This document shows, piece after piece, positions 1 through 6,281 of a stretch of 15,955 nt of DNA. This DNA comes from DASQHW01 sp038209365. GTDB taxonomy: Bacteria > Actinomycetota > Acidimicrobiia > IMCC26256 > PALSA-610. The stretch lies in assembly GCA_038209365.1 (NCBI GenBank), contig JBBQXS010000077.1, positions 1 through 15,955 on the forward strand, in the 5' to 3' direction. Position numbers and translations under genes: made by a program. How positions within the stretch are numbered: the first letter of the stretch is position 1; each line of letters starts with the position of its first letter. The notes beneath the pieces were generated by a model. It made no database searches and was not told the DNA's origin. It saw only the letters and a program-made list of their open reading frames with translations.

Positions 1-1
1 G

Positions 2-193
2 TTCCACCTCACCGGCGGTAATCGCAACGACGCGCTCATCGGGACCGGCACCCCGACCGGATCCGGCCACTGGACCTACAACTGGAATACCACCACCGTC
101 CCCAACGGCGCCTACACACTCAACAGCGTCGCTTCCGACCCCGCCGGCAACATCGGACGCAGCACCGGGATCAGCATCACCGTCCACAACTAG
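2..193 (+). CDS. C-terminal end of Ig-like (Big-type) surface protein, 5' end outside window
   Basis: The frame is open from base 2 to a TAG at 191-193 and gives 63 residues. It reads as the last strands of a bacterial Ig-like domain: WTYNWNTTTVPNGAYTLNSV followed by ASDPAGNIGRSTG and a terminal ISITVHN. The pattern 'W-x-T-x-VPNGxYTL-x-S-x-A-x-DxAGN' is typical of repeated Ig-like domains in large secreted or cell-surface proteins of actinobacteria. No sorting signal or membrane segment follows, so the protein is probably secreted or anchored by its N-terminal part. The function of the full protein cannot be judged because the start is missing. The family call is from the domain pattern; a role in adhesion or binding is inference. 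Confidence 0.65.
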   Translation, partial: FHLTGGNRNDALIGTGTPTGSGHWTYNWNTTTVPNGAYTLNSVASDPAGNIGRSTGISITVHN

Positions 194-202
194 TCTCCTG
201 CG

Positions 203-391
203 TCAGCGCTCCTGAGCCTCGGCGGTCTGCCGGTCAGCTTCGAGTTGGCTGGTCTTGGCCATACCGCGAGTTTCTCCGGCCTGGCGACGCCGTTCCTCGG
301 TCTTGGCCTGCGACCGACGCTTCCAGGCAACCACGAGCCCGGCGCTGACCAGTATCGCAACGACGACGATGATCACAATCACGGCTGTCAT
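203..391 (-). CDS. Small one-span membrane protein, unknown function
   Basis: This 62-residue protein starts at an ATG read from 391. A very hydrophobic segment of Val, Ile and Ala covers about residues 3-22 and is followed by a basic stop-transfer patch (WKRRSQAK) and a charged, probably helical tail rich in Arg, Glu and Gln. It should sit in the cytoplasmic membrane with the tail in the cytoplasm. A GAGGGG stretch lies about 11 nt before the start, rather far for a ribosome site. It converges on the Ig-like gene, with 9 nt between the two stop codons. The TGTGGGTGCC repeat begins only 26 bp upstream of the start codon, so any native promoter has probably been displaced or is supplied by that repeat. 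I recognise no family; the call as a gene rests on the membrane segment and tight packing. Confidence 0.5.
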   Translation of the reverse strand: MTAVIVIIVVVAILVSAGLVVAWKRRSQAKTEERRRQAGETRGMAKTSQLEADRQTAEAQER

Positions 392-416
392 GCTGTAGTC
401 ATCCCCTCACGAAACT

Positions 417-566
417 TGTGGGTGCCGAAAACTCGATCGTGCCGCTGACCTGGGTTTTTAGCGCCGTCACGTAGGCCAAACCGGACACGCTGCGTGGATT
501 TCGGGGCCGCGACCCGAAGCAGGTGCTGAACATCTTTTCCCCGCGAACTCCTTGACGGGCGACAGC
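417..566 (+). repeat. Diverged copy of the TGTGGGTGCC-ended element (left end)
   Basis: The sequence starts TGTGGGTGCCGAAAACTCG at 417 and continues with CGCTGACCTGG. Its next 120 bases can be aligned with the copies at 10221 and 13251: the order CGTCACG/CGTCGCG, AAACCGGACACGC/AAAGCGGACACGC, GGTGCTGAACATC/GGTGGTGAACGTC and CGCGAACT is kept with many substitutions. It is more diverged than the other two, so probably older. The same 25-base tip appears in reverse at 4155-4179, so the two could be the ends of one 3.76-kb unit. The right boundary given here is only where the similarity becomes unclear. Confidence 0.6.
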
Positions 567-568
567 GC

Positions 569-717
569 CTACCGACTGCGACGCATTGACCTTGCCCAGG
601 CCTCGACTTCCGATCGAAGCCAGAGCTTGCACCGCCCGCGTCCCATGTCCACGACCGGACGCGGCATATCTGGATAGCGCCGTTGGCATGCGCTGGGCGA
701 GTTTGAGCACGTCGGCG
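569..717 (-). pseudogene. Fragment of a small helix-turn-helix (AlpA/excisionase-like) protein, cut by IS6
   Basis: On the minus strand, the residues MPRPVVDMGRGRCKLW and LRSEVEAWARSMRRSR run to a TGA at 569-571. This looks like the wing and last helix of the short HTH proteins (HTH_17/AlpA-like) whose C-terminus reads 'P-x-P-V-x-x-x-G-x-G-R-x-W-x-R-x-EVEAW'. In another frame just upstream, ADVLKLAQRMPTALSRY resembles the 'xDVAxLLGVSxxTVxRY' recognition helix. A frameshift near 670 would join the two. The rest of the gene is absent because the IS6 element begins at 718. This is pattern recognition on a short stretch, so the family is tentative. Between 391 and 777 nothing else coding is seen. 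Confidence 0.4.
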
Positions 718-1531
718 GGCTCTGTTGCGTTGAGTCGGACTGACCCGCGCCGGAACGCTCTCGCGGCTTGTCTTGGTTAGATGGTGCGGGCGAGTTCGGT
801 GAAGGCGGCAGCGACGCGACGATGCATACGCGTCTCGATGCCGAGCTCGTGGTGACCGCGACGGATGTTGCATCATCGCATGACCACGCATGACGACACT
901 CGCGGTTCGGTCGCGTTTGAGTCCGCGCATCGGTCGTAGCCGTGCTTTGAGTCGGCCGTGATCGGCCTCGATCCGGTTGTTCGCGTACTGGGCGGTGTGA
1001 TGGAACGTGTCGGGCATGAGTTCGCGAAGCGCTCGTGCGCGCGCAGGTGCCCGATCGGTCACAACCTCGCCCGGCTCGCCGTGCGCGCCGATCGCCGTTA
1101 CGAAGAACCGGCGCGCGGCTCTGATATCGCGACGGGCAGAGACGTACACGTCGATGATCTGGCCGTACTGGTCGATCGCCCGGTACACGTACCGCCACCG
1201 GCGGGCGACCTTCACATACGTCTCGTCCACAAACCAACGATTCCCGACGACATAACGGCACGGCCGTGCCGCGTCGACCAACAGCGGGGTGAAGCGCTGC
1301 ACCCACCGGAGGACCGTCACGTGATCGACTTCGATGCCCGCTCGACCAACAGCTCCTCCACGTCGCGATACGACAGGCCGTACCGCAAATACCAACGCAC
1401 CGCGAGCACGATGATCTCCGGCGGGAACCGAAACCCGGCGAACGCCGAAGATGCCGGCAGATTCGGACGGCAAGCGTGGCGACGCGTCATCCCGCCACTC
1501 TCGCTCACCCCGGGCTCAATGCAACAATGCC
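718..1531 (-). mobile_element. IS6-family insertion sequence, copy 1 (814 bp, inactive)
   Basis: The ends are imperfect inverted repeats: GGCTCTGTTGCGTTGAG reading inward from 718, and GGCATTGTTGCATTGAG reading inward from 1531 on the minus strand. These match the IS6-family tip GGCACTGTTGCAAA known from IS26. The 814-bp length suits the family. The transposase is read on the minus strand and carries two frameshifts. The bases flanking the element (710-717 and 1532-1539) do not show the 8-bp target duplication expected after insertion, so neighbouring DNA has probably rearranged. The element sits in inverted orientation relative to copy 2, with the sigma factor/propeller pair between them. 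Confidence 0.85.
777..1490 (-). pseudogene. IS6-family transposase, two frameshifts
   Basis: The protein runs MTRRHACRPNL, then FAGFRFPPEIIVLAVRWYLR, the N-terminal HTH region of IS6 transposases, and stops after LLVERASKSIT. A single G missing from a G-run near 1336-1340 explains the break, because the sister copies read VERGIEVDHVTV here. In the second frame the DDE core is present: WFVDETYVKV, EVVTDRAPA and NNRIEADHGRLK. A second shift near 868 garbles the last 30 residues; the restored frame would read RRGHHELGIETRMHRRVAAA and end FTELARTI with TAA at 777-779. The catalytic residues survive, but the product cannot be made intact. The start at 1490 follows a GGTGAGCGAG stretch and matches the sister copies in length. 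Confidence 0.85.
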
Positions 1532-1583
1532 GATCCTGGTTGTACCTGTCCTCTAAAGGGCGCCTCCAGACGTTGGAGTCAGT

Positions 1584-2099
1584 ATGCCGCTGAATGCGAG
1601 GCGCAGTTGGGCGTCCGACCTCGACTTCGAGGCCTGGTTCGATGACATGCGCGCGCAGGCCGTTCGCGTCGCCCGCCGCATTGCGGGCGACCGAGCAGAC
1701 GCCTATGACTTGGTGGCGGAGGCGTTTGCTCGCGCGTTGGCCCGATGGGACAAGGTGCGGGACTTGCCGTACCGGGATGCATGGCTTTTGAGAACCGTGG
1801 CCAACCTCGCGCTCGACGCAGTTCGTCGCAAGCGCCCACGCGTGGAAGCGCCGACGCCGGTCGAGGCGATGGATGTAGCGGCGCTGCGGCTGACGCTTTC
1901 GCACGCGCTCGAAACACTGCCCCGCCGTCAGAGGGAGGCGATCGTGTTGCGCTATCTCGCCGACCTCAGTGAGAACGAAGTGGCAGCGACCCTGTCGGTC
2001 TCGCCCGGGACCGTCAAGACGCACGTGAAGCGTGGCCTCGCGTCCCTTCGTGGCCGGCTGTCATCCCCTTTCGAGGAGTTAATCGCCAATGTCGACTGA
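1584..2099 (+). CDS. ECF-type sigma-70 family RNA polymerase sigma factor
   Basis: This 171-residue protein has the two-domain layout of extracytoplasmic-function sigma factors. Region 2 covers about residues 15-85 (FEAWFDDMRAQAVRVARRI, then DAYDLVAEAFARALARW and AWLLRTVANLALDAVRR), and region 4 about residues 100-160 (LPRRQREAIVLRYLADLSEN, then VAATLSVSPGTVKTHVKRGL). It should direct RNA polymerase to a small regulon in response to an envelope or environmental signal. The ATG is preceded by GGAG with a 5-nt gap. The next gene starts inside its last codons (11-nt overlap), so the two are translationally coupled. An IS6 end lies only 52 bp upstream of the ATG, so its original promoter may have been replaced. 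The family is secure; the regulon and signal are unknown. Confidence 0.9.
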   Translation: MPLNARRSWASDLDFEAWFDDMRAQAVRVARRIAGDRADAYDLVAEAFARALARWDKVRDLPYRDAWLLRTVANLALDAVRRKRPRVEAPTPVEAMDVAALRLTLSHALETLPRRQREAIVLRYLADLSENEVAATLSVSPGTVKTHVKRGLASLRGRLSSPFEELIANVD

Positions 2100-3150
2100 G
2101 CCCACTCGAGACGAACTGCTGGCGCGAATTGTGGCCAAGGCGCAGCGCATTCGGCGGCGGCGTGCACAGATGGGAGCGGCGGGCGTCATCTGCATGGTCG
2201 CGGCTGCGCTCGTCGTGCCGGCGTGGATGGGTGTGGCCCGGCGCGACCACAAAACAACTGGGATCGTCGCGAACCCACCCTCGGTCGTCGCGCCTTCGAC
2301 AACGACCACCACGATGCCGCATACGACGACCACCGCGGTCCCGGGCGCCCCGCCCCGCCAGGCGGTGGCGGTGGTGAACGGTCGCTTGGCGCTGGTATCG
2401 ACCGCCACGGGGCGCATCGAGCGCTACATCACAGAGGCGTTGCCCGGAGGAGGCGCCTCGGACCCGACGCTGACGCCCGACGGCACAACGGTTTACTTCA
2501 GCCGTGGAGACGGTACGTGCGCGGCCCACCTCGCGTCCGTGTCACTCGACGGCGGGCCCGAGCAGATCGTCGTTGCGAGCAGAGACAACTCGGTGAACAG
2601 TGCCCCCTCCCTCAGCGCCGACGGTCGGTGGCTCACGTACCGGCACAGCCTGTGCAACCTTCAAGCGGGGGCACCCGGACGAGACAGCGTTGTCATCCGC
2701 GACCTCACGACGCGACAGGAGCGGCGGATCGAACTCGACCCCGAACAGGGCGTTGTTCCCCAGCGAGCATTGAACTCCGACGGTACGCGCGTGCTGACCG
2801 AGTCGCTCGGCTTCTTCTCAGTCAGAGACGTGGGCAGCGGAAAGAGCCTGCTGGTCGTCGACGATGCGAACTACTGCTTCCGTTCGCCAACTTGGGTGGA
2901 TGACACATCGATCGCCCTGATCGATACCTGCACGCCAGGAAAGGCGGCGCTCGTCCGGATCGACCCGGCGACTGGTAAGCATTTGTCCGACGTACCTCTC
3001 TTCTCAGCCAAGTCGTCTCAGATCCTCTTCGAGCGACACGGCCAGCACCTTCTTCTGGGCTTGACCGAGGAGTCGGGTCGGTCGACGTACTTCCTCGTCG
3101 ACGGGACGCGTACGCGCCGCTTGGGAGCGTTCGACGGCATCACCTGGTAG
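2089..3150 (+). CDS. Membrane-anchored TolB/WD40-like beta-propeller protein, sigma-factor partner
   Basis: 353 residues. A short basic cytoplasmic segment (ARIVAKAQRIRRRR, residues 12-25) is followed by one membrane helix (about 28-50), a Thr/Pro-rich linker (about 65-88, with TTTTTMPHTTTT) and an extracytoplasmic domain of repeated beta-propeller blades. Blade marks are DPTLTPDGTTVYFSR, APSLSADGRWLTYR and RALNSDGTRVLTES, the S/P-x-D-G pattern of TolB/PD40 repeats. No zinc-binding anti-sigma motif (HxxxCxxC) is present. The overlap with the sigma gene suggests it senses an external cue and controls, or is controlled by, that sigma factor; this is inference from coupling and topology. Cysteines in the outer domain (for example GTCAAH, SLCNLQ, NYCFRS, DTCTPG) could form disulfides. 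No terminator is evident before the IS6 element that begins 93 bp downstream. Confidence 0.8.
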   Translation: MSTEPTRDELLARIVAKAQRIRRRRAQMGAAGVICMVAAALVVPAWMGVARRDHKTTGIVANPPSVVAPSTTTTTMPHTTTTAVPGAPPRQAVAVVNGRLALVSTATGRIERYITEALPGGGASDPTLTPDGTTVYFSRGDGTCAAHLASVSLDGGPEQIVVASRDNSVNSAPSLSADGRWLTYRHSLCNLQAGAPGRDSVVIRDLTTRQERRIELDPEQGVVPQRALNSDGTRVLTESLGFFSVRDVGSGKSLLVVDDANYCFRSPTWVDDTSIALIDTCTPGKAALVRIDPATGKHLSDVPLFSAKSSQILFERHGQHLLLGLTEESGRSTYFLVDGTRTRRLGAFDGITW

Positions 3151-3242
3151 GCACACATGCGGACACGGCAGGTTTCTTGCACAATCGTTGGGTTTCTCGG
3201 GTCGTCCCTTCGCCCAGCTCAGCTGACCGTAGGACACGCAGG

Positions 3243-4059
3243 GGCACTGTTGCATCGGGCCGGGGTGGGCGAGAGTGTCGGATGCCCCGTAGCCGCTGTT
3301 TTCCGTCCTTGCCTGGTTGCCGGCTCGGCGTTCAAGGGTTTCCGGTTCCCGCCCGAGATCATCGTGCTCGCAGTCCGTTGGTACCTGCGGTACGGGATCT
3401 CGTTCCGCGACGTCGAAGAGCTGCTGGCGGAGCGTGGGATCGAGGTCGATCACGTCACCGTGTATCGGTGGGTGCAGCGCTTCACCCCGCTGCTCGCGGA
3501 AGCGGCGCGGCCGTCCCGCCATGCGGTAGGTGGCCGTTGGTTCGTGGACGAGACTTATGTGAAGGTGTCGTGCCGGTGGCGGTACGTGTACCGGGCGATC
3601 GACCAGTACGGCCAGATTATCGACGTGTACGTCTCGCCTCGACGGGACCTCCGGGCGGCTCGACGGTTCTTCGCGTCGACGCTCGCTGCGCATGGCGAGC
3701 CAGAAGAGATCGTGACCGATCGAGCACCTGCGCTGGCCCGAGCGATCCTGGAACTGATGCCCGGCGCGTTCCATAACACCGCCCAGTATGCGAACAATCG
3801 GATCGAAGCCGATCACGGTCGGCTCAAGTCCCGCCTGCGACCAATGCGCGGCCTCAAACGCGACGGGACCGCCAGTGTCATCATGCGCGGTCACGCGTTG
3901 ATGCAGAACATGCGCCGGGGCCACTACGAACTCGGTGTCGAAGCGCGTACGCATCGTCGGATCGTGGTGGCGTTCACCGAACTCGCGCAGACGATCTAAC
4001 CCGAGAGAATCGGTGACAGCGTTCCCGCGCGGACCGTCCCGACTCAACGCAACAGAGCC
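3243..4059 (+). mobile_element. IS6-family insertion sequence, copy 2 (817 bp, transposase uninterrupted)
   Basis: The left end reads GGCACTGTTGCATCGGGCC from 3243, and the right end, read inward from 4059, GGCTCTGTTGCGTTGAG. The right end of copy 1 is nearly the same over about 40 bp. The single long frame inside is a complete IS6 transposase. Flanks 3235-3242 and 4060-4067 show no 8-bp duplication. Similarity with copies 1 and 3 is clear but far from identical, so the three are old relatives, not recent duplicates. The right end abuts a short spacer leading to the reversed TGTGGGTGCC repeat at 4179. Confidence 0.88.
3265..3999 (+). CDS. IS6-family DDE transposase
   Basis: About 244 residues, the usual size for IS6 transposases. 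The N-terminal HTH region is FKGFRFPPEIIVLAVRWYLR, then FRDVEELLAERGIEVDHVTV and YRWVQRFTPLLAEAARP. The catalytic core has Asp in WFVDETYVKV, Asp in EEIVTDRAPA and Glu in NNRIEADHGRLK; I count 56 residues between the two Asp and 28 before the Glu, shorter than the 34 of IS26. It should catalyse replicative transposition with cointegrate formation. The frame is open further upstream to an ATG at 3157, but that lies outside the insertion sequence; GTG at 3265 is the first plausible start inside it, without a clear ribosome site, so the exact start is uncertain. It is the only undamaged transposase frame in the window and could act on the damaged copies. Confidence 0.85.
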   Translation: MGESVGCPVAAVFRPCLVAGSAFKGFRFPPEIIVLAVRWYLRYGISFRDVEELLAERGIEVDHVTVYRWVQRFTPLLAEAARPSRHAVGGRWFVDETYVKVSCRWRYVYRAIDQYGQIIDVYVSPRRDLRAARRFFASTLAAHGEPEEIVTDRAPALARAILELMPGAFHNTAQYANNRIEADHGRLKSRLRPMRGLKRDGTASVIMRGHALMQNMRRGHYELGVEARTHRRIVVAFTELAQTI

Positions 4060-4154
4060 TGACGCTACCGATCGGCCGCCCGATCTCGACCAACAATGCC
4101 GTCGAACACACATCGCGTCACTGTCCCCCACCCACAAATCACCGCGATCAACAA

Positions 4155-4179
4155 CCCGATCGCGTTTTCGGCACCCACA
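4155..4179 (-). repeat. Reversed tip of the TGTGGGTGCC-ended element
   Basis: Read on the minus strand from 4179, the sequence is TGTGGGTGCCGAAAACGCG followed by ATCGG, one base different over the first 19 from the copies at 417, 10221 and 13251. Similarity fades beyond this (GTTGTTGATCGCGG instead of CGCTGACCAGG). It faces the copy at 417, so the pair could mark the two ends of a unit holding both IS6 elements and the sigma/propeller genes. The 250 bases between the IS6 end (4059) and the AmaP stop (4311) hold no gene I can support; this repeat is the only feature there. Confidence 0.6.
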
Positions 4180-4310
4180 GGCGACCGGATTGCCGCCAAC
4201 AACCAATGACATCACGACCGGTTACACAAAAAAATCGGACAGTCCCGACAGGCCCGCGAACGGTCATCGAGCGTCGCATTGGGCGAGCAGGTTCACGATC
4301 GCGGAGGAGA

Positions 4311-4889
4311 CTATTGGAGGTGTCGTGCGGGTGGCGTGGTGAGTTTGACGCGGATGTGGGAGTGCACGTCGGGACGTTCGAGTGTTTCGCGCAGGTGGGG
4401 GAGGGTGCGGAGCCGGACTGCGTCGCGGAGTAGGTCGATTTGGGTGTCGTCGCTGAGGTCGACGTCGAGGAGGACTTCGATGGGGTGTCCGTCGTCGAGG
4501 AGTGTGACGGTTGCGTGTTGCACGCCGGGTTCGCGGTTGAGGTCTTCGGCGATTGCGCGTGTCAGGGCGTTGGTGGTGACGGAGATGTGATCTTCTGGGC
4601 TCGGTGCTGGGAGGTGCAGTCGTCGTACCGAGGTCTGGGGTCGCAATTCGGCGAGGAGCCACCGAAGCGCGAGGTATGCGAGGAGGAGTGCGACGATCGC
4701 GACGACCGGCCAGAACCAGCTGTCGTTGCGGCCGACCCAGCGACGGACGTCGTCGAGTAAGAGTGGTTCGTGGGCGGGCGCGTCACCGAAGGCGCCGTAG
4801 CTGCGCAAGAGTCCGTATGTCGCGGCCGCGATGAGCAAGGTAGCGATAATGCTCAGCGTCACGCGGTTGCGCCGGTCGGGTGCGTTCAT
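4311..4889 (-). CDS. AmaP-like alkaline-shock membrane anchor protein
   Basis: 192 residues, last gene of the Asp23 operon. Two membrane helices (about residues 11-30 and 59-80) are joined by an external loop containing EPLLLDDVRRWVGRNDSWFW, and a cytoplasmic Asp23-like domain follows (SVTTNALTRAIAEDLNREPG, then VQHATVTLLDDG, EVLLDVDLSDDTQIDLLRDA and a final HSHIRVKLTTPP). This is the layout of AmaP, the membrane partner that holds Asp23 at the cell membrane in Gram-positive bacteria. Its ATG overlaps the stop of the upstream gene as ATGA, which sets the start. Family is from layout and neighbours; binding to the two Asp23 proteins of this operon is inference. No hairpin terminator is obvious after the TAG at 4311. 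Confidence 0.8.
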   Translation of the reverse strand: MNAPDRRNRVTLSIIATLLIAAATYGLLRSYGAFGDAPAHEPLLLDDVRRWVGRNDSWFWPVVAIVALLLAYLALRWLLAELRPQTSVRRLHLPAPSPEDHISVTTNALTRAIAEDLNREPGVQHATVTLLDDGHPIEVLLDVDLSDDTQIDLLRDAVRLRTLPHLRETLERPDVHSHIRVKLTTPPARHLQ

Positions 4890-5413
4890 CGGCGGTTGCG
4901 GTGCTTGAGTTGCACCCGGACGTCGCGGGTCTGGTTTGGTTGGAGTCGATGGTGTGCGTTCCGCACGGCGTCGGTGACGACGCCAGCAAGGTCTCCGGGA
5001 TCGCGTCGGTGGGAGTGGGCCTTTACGGCGACGGTGGTCTTGCCGAGGCGGGTGGAGGCGCGGTCGACGCCGTCGATGCGCGTTGCGGCGCGCGCCAGGG
5101 TCGACTCGACACTCTTGCGTCCGATGACGAGCTCGCCGTCGTTGTCGGATCGGAACGGCAGCGTCGCGGGTCGGCGCGGGACGATCTGCAAGCCAACGAG
5201 CGCCACCCCGGCGGCTCCGATTGCGGCAAACAGCCACCGGACCGACGCTGTGGCCCAGTCGTGTTGCCGGGCGTCTCGATACCAGGCGTCCCAGGGGATG
5301 ATCCACGGGTCGCGTCCGGCGAGACCGAGCACGATCTCCACGGCTACCAAAACGCCGCCGACGAGGAACGCGAGCGCCACCAACGCGGCGACGATCCGGT
5401 TGACGGTCCTCAC
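4886..5413 (-). CDS. DUF6286-type two-span membrane protein of the Asp23 cluster
   Basis: 175 residues, GTG start with CGGAG eight bases upstream. Two membrane helices (about 7-30 and 58-78) flank a Trp-rich loop (RDPWIIPWDAWYRDARQHDW). The cytoplasmic C-terminal part (residues 80-175) reads SVESTLARAATRIDGVDRAS, then KTTVAVKAHSHRRDPGDLAG and a closing TRDVRVQLKHRNRR, resembling an Asp23-type fold. Proteins of this layout (DUF6286) occur in actinobacterial Asp23/Gls24 clusters between Asp23 and AmaP. Its stop overlaps the AmaP start; the upstream Asp23 gene ends 13 nt before its start. The family's biochemical role is not established; a part in anchoring Asp23 at the membrane is inference. 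Confidence 0.75.
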   Translation of the reverse strand: MRTVNRIVAALVALAFLVGGVLVAVEIVLGLAGRDPWIIPWDAWYRDARQHDWATASVRWLFAAIGAAGVALVGLQIVPRRPATLPFRSDNDGELVIGRKSVESTLARAATRIDGVDRASTRLGKTTVAVKAHSHRRDPGDLAGVVTDAVRNAHHRLQPNQTRDVRVQLKHRNRR

Positions 5414-5426
5414 GTCGTGGCTCCGC

Positions 5427-5807
5427 TCACTCGACCCGCCCCTGCGGCCGGGCGCGGGGCACGAACCCCACGACGTTGATCTCGACGCGGGTCACCTTCA
5501 TGCCCGTCAACGCGCGCACCCGCCGCGCCACGATCGCCCGCAGATCCGCGCTGGCGGCACCCACGGGCACCGGGTAGTGCATCGCCACCTCGATCGCGAG
5601 CGCGACCGTGTCGTCGTCGACGTCGGCCGTGACCTGGGGCAGGTCGAGCGCGGTACCGATGAGACGGGCCACGCCCGTCCGGGGTGGCGGGAAGACGTCA
5701 GGAAGGTCGCCGGCCACTTTGCCGGCGATGCGTTCCACAACTCGCGGCGAGATCTCGGTCACCCCGCGAACCTCTGTGAGATCCACGCCCGCGGTCGTGA
5801 ACGTCAT
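5427..5807 (-). CDS. Asp23/Gls24 family envelope stress protein (second copy)
   Basis: 126 residues. The core has the Asp23 pattern: EVRGVTEISPRVVERIAGKV at the N-terminus, a central strand TADVDDDTVALAIEVAMHYP, then PVGAASADLRAIVARRVRAL and a last strand VTRVEINVVGF. Asp23 proteins are abundant, membrane-associated by way of AmaP, and linked to alkaline or cell-wall stress. It is soluble by sequence and should sit under the membrane. ATG 5807 overlaps the stop of the DUF2273 gene (ATGA). It is shorter at the N-terminus than the paralogue at 6571 and lacks that protein's long charged leader, so the two probably differ in partners. Confidence 0.85.
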   Translation of the reverse strand: MTFTTAGVDLTEVRGVTEISPRVVERIAGKVAGDLPDVFPPPRTGVARLIGTALDLPQVTADVDDDTVALAIEVAMHYPVPVGAASADLRAIVARRVRALTGMKVTRVEINVVGFVPRARPQGRVE

Positions 5808-5989
5808 TGCCGGCGTCTCGATTGACGGTTGGTCAAGGCGTCGAGGTCGATCTCACCTTCCACGATCTTCATGACGATGAACCCGATCGCGCCAAACAGT
5901 GCAACGATCAACATGTCGCCGAAGTTCCCGACGATCAACGCGAAACCCAAGATCAGTCCGACGAACAAGCCAGTCACGGTCGGCGTCAC
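5804..5989 (-). CDS. DUF2273-like small membrane protein
   Basis: 61 residues with two closely spaced membrane helices: VTGLFVGLILGFALIVGNFG and DMLIVALFGAIGFIVMKIVE, ending in an acidic then basic tail (GEIDLDALTNRQSRRRQ). This is the size and layout of the DUF2273 proteins that accompany Asp23 and AmaP. I chose the GTG at 5989 because GGAGGG lies about 7 nt upstream; the frame is open to an ATG at 6097, but that start would overlap the J-domain gene by 86 nt and add a sequence without the family pattern. Its stop overlaps the next start (ATGA). Likely role: membrane part of the Asp23 scaffold, inferred from context. Confidence 0.75.
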   Translation of the reverse strand: MTPTVTGLFVGLILGFALIVGNFGDMLIVALFGAIGFIVMKIVEGEIDLDALTNRQSRRRQ

Positions 5990-6011
5990 AGTGCATCCCT
6001 CCGGTACGACA

Positions 6012-6281
6012 TCAATGAACACGCGGTGGGCGATGCCGCCGGCGCCACCACTCCAACGGAATCGCCAGACCTCTCGCACGCCGGTAGAACACGACATTCG
6101 GCGCAGGCGAGTTCTCCGCGCCGGTCAGCTTGCGGTACGCCTCGAGTCCCCGGCGGAACGTCGCCAGATCGCCGCCGAGATCAGGGTGGTGCGCACGCGC
6201 GAAACGCCGAAACGCAGCCTTCAAGCGTACCGGCGCGTCGTCCGGCGCCGTCCCGAGTACCTCGTGCGCCCAGTCGGTCAT
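6012..6281 (-). CDS. Mini J-domain (DnaJ-like) protein within the Asp23 operon
   Basis: 89 residues. The first 54 form a compact J-domain: WAHEVLGTAPDDAPVRLKAA (helices I-II), FRRFARAHHPDLGGD with the Hsp70-activating HPD at residues 32-34, and LATFRRGLEAYRKLTG (helix III). J-domains stimulate ATP hydrolysis by DnaK. There is no Gly/Phe linker, zinc finger or substrate-binding domain; the tail (residues 65-89) is basic and Trp/Arg-rich (YRRARGLAIPLEWWRRRHRP), perhaps a membrane- or partner-binding patch. The ATG overlaps the previous stop (ATGA), so it is a true operon member. Recruiting DnaK to the envelope scaffold is inference. Confidence 0.75.
   Translation of the reverse strand: MTDWAHEVLGTAPDDAPVRLKAAFRRFARAHHPDLGGDLATFRRGLEAYRKLTGAENSPAPNVVFYRRARGLAIPLEWWRRRHRPPRVH

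Noticed and set aside
2223..2903. Alternative plus-strand frame inside the beta-propeller gene
   Set aside because: Low-complexity Arg/Pro/Gly content without motifs; the frame at 2089-3150 has propeller repeats and coupling to the sigma gene.
3157..3264. An ATG at 3157 would extend the IS6 copy 2 transposase by 36 residues
   Set aside because: This stretch lies largely outside the insertion sequence (left tip at 3243), reads straight through the tip, and has no counterpart in the two sister copies.
718..4059. Target site duplications around the IS6 elements or around the pair
   Set aside because: I compared the 8 bases on each side of every element and of the outer pair; none match.
5990..6097. 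Longer start (ATG 6097) for the DUF2273-like gene
   Set aside because: It would overlap the J-domain gene by 86 nt and add residues unlike the family, while GTG 5989 has GGAGGG at a proper distance.
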